A stretch of 9,246 nucleotides of DNA from Reyranella sp. (GTDB lineage: Bacteria; Pseudomonadota; Alphaproteobacteria; Reyranellales; Reyranellaceae), in assembly GCA_004296815.1 (NCBI GenBank), contig SCVT01000225.1, positions 1 to 9,246 of the forward strand, given 5' to 3'. Below, one piece after another: positions 1-6,881 of the stretch; position 1 is the first letter of the stretch; each line of letters starts with the position of its first letter. Made by a program: the position numbers and the translations under genes. The notes under the pieces were generated by a model. The model did no database searches, was not told where the DNA came from, and worked only from the letters and a program-made list of their open reading frames with translations.

Positions 1-2
1 GC

Positions 3-311
3 GACATCACCGAGCTCGACGCGATCCGGTCGGTGTTCGGCGACAAGCTGCCGACCGTGAGTTCGACCAAGTCGCTGACCGGCCACAGCCAGGGCGCGAC
101 CGGCGCGCACGAGGCGATCTATTCGCTGCTGATGATGAAGAACGACTTCATCGCGGCCTCGGCCAACGTCGAGAACCTCGACCCCGGCGCCGAGGGCTAC
201 CCGATCGCGCTGAAGCGCATCGACAATGCCGGGCTGCAGACCGTGATGTCGAACAGCTTCGGCTTCGGCGGCACCAACGCCTGCCTGCTCTTCTCCCGCT
301 ACGATCACTGA
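3..311 (+). CDS. fabB: Beta-ketoacyl-ACP synthase I (FabB type), C-terminal part
   Basis: The gene is open at the left edge, so only about the last 102 residues are present. Ketoacyl-ACP synthases condense malonyl-ACP with a growing acyl-ACP in the cytosolic type II fatty-acid pathway. Visible are [14 protein letters not shown], which matches the conserved K328/H333 segment of E. coli FabB (Lys, then the catalytic His five residues later), the helix [11 protein letters not shown], and the C-terminal [15 protein letters not shown] loop that lines the active site. The nucleophilic Cys and the first His lie outside the window. EAIYSLLM and [14 protein letters not shown] favour FabB over FabF. 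The stop codon is two bases before the fabI start, so the two genes are almost certainly co-transcribed and probably translationally coupled. In many alphaproteobacteria fabA precedes this pair, but that cannot be seen here. Confidence 0.93.
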   Translation, partial: DITELDAIRSVFGDKLPTVSSTKSLTGHSQGATGAHEAIYSLLMMKNDFIAASANVENLDPGAEGYPIALKRIDNAGLQTVMSNSFGFGGTNACLLFSRYDH

Positions 312-313
312 CG

Positions 314-1159
314 ATGCCTGACGATACACCGTCGAAGCCGGCGACCCTTCCCGAGGTGCCGAAGCTGATGGCCGGCAAGCGCGGCCTCGTCATGGGCGTC
401 GCCAACGACCGCTCGATCGCCTGGGGCATCGCCAAGGCCTGCCACGATGCCGGCGCCGAGCTCGCCTTCACCTACCAGGGCGCGGCCTTCGGCAAGCGCG
501 TGCTGCCGATGGTGCAGAAGCTCGGCTCCACCGTCGTCGTCGAGGCCGATGTCGAGGACGAGGCGAGCCTCGACAACCTCTTCGCCACGCTGAAGAAGGA
601 ATGGGGCCGGCTCGACTTCGTCGTCCACGCCGTCGCCTTCTCCGACAAGGAGGAGCTGAAGGGCCGCTACGTCGACACCAGCAAGGCCAACTTCCAGCGC
701 AGCCTCACCATCTCCTGCTACTCCTTCACCGAGATCGCGCGCCGCGCGCTGCCGCTGATGACCGAGGGCGGCAGCCTGATCACGCTGACCTACGAAGGCT
801 CCACGCGCGTGATGCCGTCGTACAACGTCATGGGCGTCGCCAAGGCGGCCCTCGAGGCGAGCGTGCGCTACCTCGCGGCCGACCTCGGCCCGCAGGGCGT
901 GCGCGTGAATGCGATCTCGCCCGGCCCGATGCGCACCCTCGCGGGCGCCGTCATCGGCTCGGCCCGCTACGTCTATCGCGTCTCGCGCGAGGCCTCGCCG
1001 CTACGCCGCAACATCGAGCTCACCGACGTGGGCGGTGCGGCGCTCTACTACCTCTCGGACCTCTCCGCCGGCGTCACCGGCACGGTCCATTACGTCGACG
1101 CGGGCTACCATGCCGTCGGCATGCCGCCGCAGGGATCGGGCGAGCCGAACGGCGAGTAA
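314..1159 (+). CDS. fabI: Enoyl-[acyl-carrier-protein] reductase (NADH-type, FabI)
   Basis: This 281-aa short-chain dehydrogenase reduces trans-2-enoyl-ACP to acyl-ACP, the last step of each elongation cycle. The Rossmann start KRGLVMGVANDRSIAWGIA (residues about 22-40) has the FabI form of the dinucleotide-binding loop. The active site has the FabI spacing Tyr160-x9-Tyr170-x6-Lys177, equal to E. coli Y146/Y156/K163. The segment SPGPMRTLAG follows, and the end GTVHYVDAGYHAVGMP is typical. The N-terminus is about 14 residues longer than that of E. coli FabI. A start at Met19 (position 368) is possible, but the ATG two bases after the fabB stop fits coupling better, even though no clear Shine-Dalgarno is seen. 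Ala108 stands where E. coli has Gly93, a site linked to triclosan and diazaborine resistance. The family call is certain; inhibitor sensitivity is inference. Confidence 0.96.
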   Translation: MPDDTPSKPATLPEVPKLMAGKRGLVMGVANDRSIAWGIAKACHDAGAELAFTYQGAAFGKRVLPMVQKLGSTVVVEADVEDEASLDNLFATLKKEWGRLDFVVHAVAFSDKEELKGRYVDTSKANFQRSLTISCYSFTEIARRALPLMTEGGSLITLTYEGSTRVMPSYNVMGVAKAALEASVRYLAADLGPQGVRVNAISPGPMRTLAGAVIGSARYVYRVSREASPLRRNIELTDVGGAALYYLSDLSAGVTGTVHYVDAGYHAVGMPPQGSGEPNGE

Positions 1160-1170
1160 AGACGCCGTTC
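1147..1170 (+). terminator. Stem-loop over the fabI stop codon (possible 3' end signal)
   Basis: GAACGGCG (1147-1154) and CGCCGTTC (1163-1170) form a perfect 8-bp stem around an 8-nt loop that holds the TAA stop of fabI. No T-run follows, so it is not a standard rho-independent terminator. It could stabilise the mRNA 3' end or be chance in GC-rich DNA. Confidence 0.3.
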
Positions 1171-1186
1171 ATCCGACAGTTCATGG

Positions 1187-1202
1187 ACCGGTCATGACCG
1201 GT
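1187..1202. repeat. 16-bp perfect palindrome ACCGGTCATGACCGGT
   Basis: The sequence equals its own reverse complement over 16 bases, and the flanking G/G pair stops the symmetry. It can be read as two ACCGGT hexamers, each itself a palindrome, around CATG. It lies 28 bp after the fabI stop. Such symmetry suits a dimeric regulator's operator or a tight hairpin; nothing in the sequence says which. Confidence 0.5.
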
Positions 1203-1260
1203 GCTTCCGACGGTCCCAGCACGCCTGGGAGCGAGGAAAACCGGGCCTTTTGCCTGCTCG

Positions 1261-1308
1261 TTTGTCACACCTGATTGTGACAAATGCTGTGACAAACCTT
1301 GTGACAGT
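1261..1308. repeat. Iteron-like array: one inverted and three direct copies of TGTGACAAA
   Basis: An inverted copy TTTGTCACA (1261-1269) is followed after 6 bp by TGTGACAAA (1276-1284), another exact copy (1288-1296), and a diverged third copy TGTGACAGT (1300-1308). The three direct copies are separated by 3-bp spacers, which gives a 12-bp period. The first two elements form a perfect 9-bp stem with a 6-nt loop. The half-site TGTGA is in everted order (TCACA-N6-TGTGA), the reverse of a CRP/FNR site. It may be a multi-copy operator for a regulator of the downstream hydratase gene, whose start is about 270 bp away. Confidence 0.6.
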
Positions 1309-1448
1309 TCCGACTGGTTCTTGAGTCGTCGTCTTCTTCTCGGGACGTCCGCGCTCGTCGCGCGGGAGCTGCAACCACACACTGCTCAGTGTCGTACCCG
1401 CGGCGTGCGCGGACGAGTCGTGCCCATGCTTGGCATCAGCCAAGGTCC

Positions 1449-1480
1449 AAACAAAAAGGCCGGCGCGAGCGTCGCCAGCC
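1449..1480 (-). terminator. Rho-independent terminator on the minus strand with no gene upstream
   Basis: Read on the minus strand, GGCTGGCG (1480-1473), a 7-nt loop and CGCCGGCC (1465-1458) make an 8-bp stem followed by TTTTTGTTTG. One pair is G-U only in minus-strand RNA and is a C/A mismatch on the plus strand, which supports the minus direction. The pnp terminator has the same TTTTTGTTTG tail. No minus-strand gene ends here: the next one to the right is the + strand hydratase. A weak promoter-like pair lies just upstream (TTGCAG at 1517-1512, 16 bp, TATGAT at 1495-1490). Confidence 0.65.
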
Positions 1481-1579
1481 TATAGAGAAATCATACCAAA
1501 ACCTGCCGGACCTGCAACTCGGCCTGCACGACGAGATGCAAGCATTGCCTGCATCGGACGGACGGACGAGAAGAGACAG

Positions 1580-2368
1580 ATGAACCAGACCGACCAGCGC
1601 GATCTCGCCCGCCTCCTCGCCACCCTGCGCCGCGAGTGCCGCCAGCAGAGCGGCCTCGACGCTCGCCTGACGCCGCCCGACAAGGAGACCGCCTATCGCG
1701 TCGCGCGACAGGTCGAGGAGGAGCTGGGCCTCGAGGTCGTGGGCTGGAAGATCGCCGCCATGAAGGAGGAGATGCAGCGGCAGCTCCGCACCGATGCGCC
1801 GATCTACGGCCGCGTCTATGCCGGCCACATCAGGCCGACGCCGGTCAGCGTCGAATATGCGAAGCAATGCAGCCCGATCCCCGAGGTCGAGTACCAGGCG
1901 CGGCTCGGTTCAGATCTGCCGCCGCGCGCAAAACCCTACACGATCGAGGAAGTGACCGAGGCCGTGGCCTCGCTGCACCCCGGGCTGGAGCTCGCGGAGT
2001 GCCGCTTCGTGCATGACGAGAAATTCCCGCCGCTGCCGGCCGTGCTGGCCGACGGCGCGGGCGGCGGCACGATCTGCTACGGCCCGGCGATCGCGGACTG
2101 GAAGCGGCGCGACATACCGGGCCAGGAGGTCGTGCTCTCCTGCAACGGCACGCCGCGCCGGCGCGGCACCGCGGCGGACGCGCTCGACCATCCGATGGTG
2201 CCGGTGACCTGGCTCGCCAACGAGCTGTCGCGCACCGGCATCGGCCTCAAGGCGGGCCAGATGATCAGCACCGGCACCCTGACCGGCATGCTGCGGCCCA
2301 AGGCCGGCGAGACCTACGTCGCGGACTTCGGGCCGTTCGGGAGCGTGACCGCGACGTATGCGGGGTAA
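1580..2368 (+). CDS. 2-keto-4-pentenoate hydratase-like protein (MhpD / FAH superfamily)
   Basis: This 262-aa protein has the length and layout of MhpD-type hydratases (E. coli MhpD is 269 aa). These metal-dependent enzymes add water to 2-hydroxypenta-2,4-dienoate-type compounds in the lower meta-cleavage pathway of aromatic degradation; relatives act as decarboxylases. Seen here: GWKIA with Lys57, the metal-ligand motif E102-V-E104 in PIPEVEYQA, the third likely ligand Glu137 in HPGLELAECRF, and the C-terminal LKAGQMISTGTLTGML typical of the superfamily. The start at 1580 follows an AAGAGA purine stretch. The frame is open upstream to 1430, but that part looks non-coding. It stands alone, without dioxygenase, aldolase or dehydrogenase partners nearby, so the true substrate is unknown. 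The family is secure; the exact reaction is not. Confidence 0.85.
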   Translation: MNQTDQRDLARLLATLRRECRQQSGLDARLTPPDKETAYRVARQVEEELGLEVVGWKIAAMKEEMQRQLRTDAPIYGRVYAGHIRPTPVSVEYAKQCSPIPEVEYQARLGSDLPPRAKPYTIEEVTEAVASLHPGLELAECRFVHDEKFPPLPAVLADGAGGGTICYGPAIADWKRRDIPGQEVVLSCNGTPRRRGTAADALDHPMVPVTWLANELSRTGIGLKAGQMISTGTLTGMLRPKAGETYVADFGPFGSVTATYAG

Positions 2369-2384
2369 TTCAGCCCCAGCTCTC

Positions 2385-2512
2385 TAGGGTCAAAACCCAC
2401 AAAGTCTGGCTGCGCCATTTCCGCTTCCGGTGGGATGCAGACATCGACGCACTTCTTCGGTTCGTCGGAGACGGGCCAATAGCCGACATCGGCAGGCTAC
2501 CAATCACATCCT
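2385..2512. repeat. Probable relic of a dispersed intergenic repeat
   Basis: The stretch contains diverged repeats of one theme: GCAGACATCG (about 2437-2446) and GCCGACATCGG (about 2482-2492), each preceded by a GGG-containing segment, and TTTCCGCTTCC, a partial inverted partner of the first. A minus-strand reading gives MSAIGPSPT and SMSASHRKRKW, resembling the spurious 'MSAxG..KAD' peptides that come from dispersed palindromic repeats common in some Rhizobiales-type genomes. That similarity is recalled from general knowledge and not tested. No intact gene is seen. Confidence 0.35.
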
Positions 2513-2515
2513 GGG

Positions 2516-2980
2516 CTAGCGTAGAACGTCTTTGCCCATCAAGCGATAATCCAAGAACTGACTTCTAGGTCCGTCATCGCGCAACACTACTTGTTTGTAG
2601 ATTTCTAGGCGTGCCTCCGCATCGAAGGTTGTCTTGTTGTCGTGTTCGGCGCGTGCGACGTACTCCGCCCATTCCTCAGCATTCATTTTGTCTTGATGGT
2701 CGAAGAGAAGCTTGGCGAGTTCGAGCTCAACACTAGATGCCTTCGCCAAATCCGCCCACTTCCGAAACCCCGCTAGGATGGCGATGGCGTGTTGTGCCTT
2801 CATCAAACTAAAATCGTCTTCGTCCCAGTCGAAGTCCACGAAGATGGCGTCGATATCGAAATACTTGGCGTCGTAAGCGTAGTGTGACTGGCCATCCACC
2901 ACATCTATGGTGGAGGTTCTTGTCTTGTAATCTCTGAGCAGGTTTTTGGCCTGAAGCTTGAAGTAGGCGATAGGCGTCAT
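2516..2980 (-). CDS. Hypothetical protein, 154 aa, widespread uncharacterised family
   Basis: I do not know a function. The start at 2980 (MTPIAYFKLQAKNLLRDYK) follows AAGGA with 7-nt spacing; the frame continues 19 codons further up without a comparable ribosome binding site. There is no signal peptide or membrane segment, so it is probably cytosolic. Residues 41-55 are strongly acidic and aromatic (FDIDAIFVDFDWDED). Residues 57-80 (FSLMKAQHAIAILAGFRKWADLAK) look like the short helical 'QA..LA...GF..W' segment found in several small phage-, toxin- or glyoxalase-associated families. Residues 84-110 are a charged helix (ELELAKLLFDHQ). It is predicted to be soluble and mostly helical after residue 55. 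Its GC content and AT-ending codons are clearly unlike those of pnp or fabI, which suggests horizontal arrival. I recall close homologues in unrelated phyla, annotated only as hypothetical. Confidence 0.75.
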   Translation of the reverse strand: MTPIAYFKLQAKNLLRDYKTRTSTIDVVDGQSHYAYDAKYFDIDAIFVDFDWDEDDFSLMKAQHAIAILAGFRKWADLAKASSVELELAKLLFDHQDKMNAEEWAEYVARAEHDNKTTFDAEARLEIYKQVVLRDDGPRSQFLDYRLMGKDVLR

Positions 2981-3230
2981 GATGCAATCCTTATGATGCC
3001 CAAGCTTATTGTCTTTAATCGGCGCGTTCGTAAGCAATGGTTAGACAATGAGCCTGGATAAGGTCGCTTCATCGACTACTGGCTAATGAAATCTTCGCAC
3101 GAACGAGCAGGCTTGCCAGCAAGCACACCGCGGAGTGTGGCCGAGGGATCGATAATTGCAACGCTAAAGTGCGTCGTCGATGAGGGCGCGCAGGACATCC
3201 CCGCCCTGTCGACGCCCGCGATCCGGTAGA
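2981..3230. other. Low-GC intergenic stretch between the orphan gene and the pnp terminator
   Basis: It contains the likely promoter region of the minus-strand orphan gene and two adjacent small inverted repeats, GCTTGC-CA-GCAAGC (3111-3124) and CACAC/GTGTG (3124-3139). A 47-codon + strand frame (3086-3229) has no ribosome binding site and no recognisable content. No RNA gene was seen. Confidence 0.5.
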
Positions 3231-3261
3231 CAAACAAAAACGGCGGCCTCTCGGCCGCCGT
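3231..3261 (-). terminator. Rho-independent terminator of pnp
   Basis: On the minus strand ACGGCGGCC (3261-3253), a GAGA loop and GGCCGCCGT (3248-3240) form a perfect 9-bp GC-rich stem with a GNRA-type tetraloop, followed by TTTTTGTTTG. It lies 24 bp after the pnp stop and should end the truB-rpsO-pnp transcript. Confidence 0.93.
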
Positions 3262-3284
3262 CTTCGTTTCAGATATGAGCCGAA

Positions 3285-5423
<2,139 letters not shown>

Positions 5424-5443
5424 CTCATTCATCCTTTCCATCA

Positions 5444-5495
5444 CGGTCGCACGCCCCCGTTTGGCTGCGACCGCCCATCGGCACCCTTGCGCCGA
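5444..5495 (-). promoter_or_regulatory. Two hairpins in the pnp 5' leader
   Basis: On the minus strand the leader carries TCGGC/GCCGA (5495-5478, 8-nt loop) and then a stronger 8-bp perfect stem CGGTCGCA/TGCGACCG (arms 5473-5466 and 5451-5444, 14-nt loop). The latter ends about 20 nt before the start codon, just upstream of the Shine-Dalgarno. In E. coli the pnp leader forms a stem cut by RNase III, and PNPase then represses its own mRNA. The position here suits similar control, but the fold and the RNase III role are inference. Confidence 0.45.
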
Positions 5496-5593
5496 CGGGA
5501 CCGGGACAGGCCTTTGCTCTCGCCCCTGCCTTCCCGGTACCTGCGAAGTCGCGTCAGCCGGCCGAACTCACGGGGACCGGCGGACACGACGCG

Positions 5594-5620
5594 AAAAGGC
5601 CCCGTCGCATGGACGGGGCC
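5594..5620 (-). terminator. Terminator or attenuator between rpsO and pnp
   Basis: On the minus strand GGCCCCGTC (5620-5612), a 5-nt loop and GACGGGGCC (5606-5598) form a perfect 9-bp stem followed by TTTT and then CGCG. It begins 7 nt after the rpsO stop. The short T-run suggests partial read-through into pnp, as with the E. coli rpsO terminator, and implies a separate pnp promoter in the leader of about 170 bp. Confidence 0.8.
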
Positions 5621-5626
5621 GGGAAC

Positions 5627-5896
5627 TCAACGACGCAGACCCAGGCGCTCGATCAACGTGTCGTAGCGCTTGTTGTCCTTGGCCTTGAGGTAGTCGAGCA
5701 GACGCCGGCGCTGGCCGACGAGCTTCAGCAGGCCGCGGCGCGAATGGTGATCCTTCGCGTGGCCCTTGAAGTGCTCGGTGAGGTTGGAAATGCGCTCGCT
5801 CAGAATGGCGACCTGGACTTCCGGCGAACCCGTGTCGCCTTCGGCCTGCGCATACGACTTGATCAGCTCCGCCTTGCGGTCGGCTGTAATCGACAT
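5627..5896 (-). CDS. rpsO: 30S ribosomal protein S15
   Basis: At 89 aa it is exactly the usual S15 length. S15 binds the central domain of 16S rRNA early in 30S assembly and helps to bridge to the 50S subunit. The diagnostic elements are all present: [24 protein letters not shown], the rRNA-binding [25 protein letters not shown], and the end [13 protein letters not shown]. The start at 5896 is preceded by AGGAG at 7 nt. It starts 17 bp after the truB stop, so they form one transcript. No separate S15-binding leader structure is evident in this short gap. Confidence 0.98.
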   Translation of the reverse strand: MSITADRKAELIKSYAQAEGDTGSPEVQVAILSERISNLTEHFKGHAKDHHSRRGLLKLVGQRRRLLDYLKAKDNKRYDTLIERLGLRR

Positions 5897-5913
5897 CGGT
5901 CATCTCCTGAAAA

Positions 5914-6819
5914 CTAAAGGTTGAACACGCGCACCGGCTGGAGGGCGACGCCGTCGGAACGGACGAGTGCCACAAGCCTGCCGTCCTGCTCGGCGCGAAC
6001 CAGAGCGCCGGACGGCGGTGCGTCCCGGGTCAAGATGACCGGCTGGCCTTGGCGCAACCGATCCGCTTGGGCTTCCGTCATGGCCAGCGCCGGGATGTCG
6101 TCCAGCGCGGTCGCGACGGGAGCCAGGGCCCCGAAGAGCGCGGGAATATGCCCGAGGGCCTCCAGTTTGGAAAGCGAAATGGACCCCTCTTCCCGGAAGG
6201 GTCCGACGACCGTCCGACGCAGCATCGACAGGTGTCCGACGGTCCCCAGAGCCAGTGCCAGGTCGCGGCCGAGGGACCGGATATAGGTGCCCTTGCCGCA
6301 CTGGACCACGAAATCTGCATGGTCCCTGTCGGGACGACCGGTGAACTCCAGCCGCTCGATCAGGACCTGCCGGGGCTTCAGCTCAACGGTTTCGCCCGCG
6401 CGGGCGAGGTCATAGGCCCGCTTGCCGTCGATCTTCAGCGCCGAGAAGGCCGGCGGCATCTGGGTGATCTCGCCGGTGAAGGCGGGCAGCGCCGCGGCGA
6501 TCGCGGCATCGTCGGGCCGCACCTCGCTGGTGGCTGTCACCTCGCCCTCGGCATCCTCGGTCGAGCGCGCCTCGCCGAAGCGCAGCGTGAACCGGTACTC
6601 CTTCCGGCTGTCCATGATGAAGGGCACGGTCTTGGTCGCCTCGCCCAGCGCGATGGGCAGGATGCCCGAGGCCAGCGGGTCGAGCGTGCCGCCGTGGCCC
6701 GCCTTCTGGGCGCCGAACAGCCGGCGCACCTTGCCGACTGCCGGGGTCGAGCCCAGCCCGACCGGCTTGTCGAGGACGACCCAGCCGTCGACCTTGTCGC
6801 CCTTCTTCCTGCGCGCCAT
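5914..6819 (-). CDS. truB: tRNA pseudouridine(55) synthase TruB
   Basis: TruB makes pseudouridine at position 55 in the T-loop of nearly all tRNAs and also acts as a tRNA chaperone. The 301-aa protein shows DGWVVLDKPVGLGST (residues 11-25), the catalytic motif AGHGGTLDPLASG with Asp47, the GKRAYDLARAGE segment, CGKGTYIRSLGRDL with Arg181 (same number as in E. coli) and a C-terminal PUA-like part (about 235-301) ending QPVRVFNL. The start at 6819 (MARRKKGDK) is chosen by family fit; the frame runs 23 codons further up, with residues unlike TruB. The Shine-Dalgarno is weak. The start lies 62 bp from a divergent gene, so truB-rpsO-pnp must be driven from this gap or from inside the neighbouring gene, unlike the normal arrangement directly after rbfA. 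Confidence 0.96.
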   Translation of the reverse strand: MARRKKGDKVDGWVVLDKPVGLGSTPAVGKVRRLFGAQKAGHGGTLDPLASGILPIALGEATKTVPFIMDSRKEYRFTLRFGEARSTEDAEGEVTATSEVRPDDAAIAAALPAFTGEITQMPPAFSALKIDGKRAYDLARAGETVELKPRQVLIERLEFTGRPDRDHADFVVQCGKGTYIRSLGRDLALALGTVGHLSMLRRTVVGPFREEGSISLSKLEALGHIPALFGALAPVATALDDIPALAMTEAQADRLRQGQPVILTRDAPPSGALVRAEQDGRLVALVRSDGVALQPVRVFNL

Positions 6820-6881
6820 GGCGATGCGTTTAGGCCGACAATGCGTTGCGCGCCAGCCGCCGCTTCGGGCAGGCTGCACGC

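Larger units (their letters stand above)
1160..1579. other. 420-bp non-coding region between fabI and the hydratase gene, rich in inverted repeats
   Basis: I see no convincing gene on either strand; the open frames have no recognisable protein character. From left to right it holds the palindrome at 1187-1202, a small hairpin TCCCAG/CTGGGA (1214-1230), the TGTGACAAA array (1261-1308), the near-palindrome ACACTG-CT-CAGTGT (1379-1392) inside a longer inverted pair CGTCCGCGC/GCGCGGACG (1346-1354 and 1407-1415), a hairpin CTTGGC-ATCA-GCCAAG (1429-1444), the minus-strand terminator (1449-1480), a hairpin GATGCA/TGCATC (1535-1555), and three GGAC units (1556-1567) just before the ribosome binding site of the next gene. 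No tRNA signature was found. Confidence 0.6.

Noticed and set aside
1265..1280. CRP/FNR-type operator
   Set aside because: The half-sites are in the opposite order (TCACA-N6-TGTGA) to the known site.
1261..1308. CRISPR-like array
   Set aside because: Repeats are 9 bp with 3-bp spacers, far too short, and there are no cas genes.
1192..1443. Minus-strand frame with repeating VTRFVTAFVT
   Set aside because: The repetition comes from the TGTGACAAA DNA repeats; there is no ribosome binding site and no family resemblance.
1430..1579. Upstream extension of the hydratase gene to an ATG at 1430
   Set aside because: The added 50 residues run through the minus-strand terminator, do not match the family, and the start at 1580 has its own purine-rich site.
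2981..3037. Longer start (19 extra residues) for the 154-aa hypothetical gene
   Set aside because: The start at 2980 has a good AAGGA site at proper spacing, and the upstream residues look like leader DNA.
3086..3229. 47-codon + strand frame before the pnp terminator
   Set aside because: No ribosome binding site, no recognisable content, and it ends inside the terminator region.
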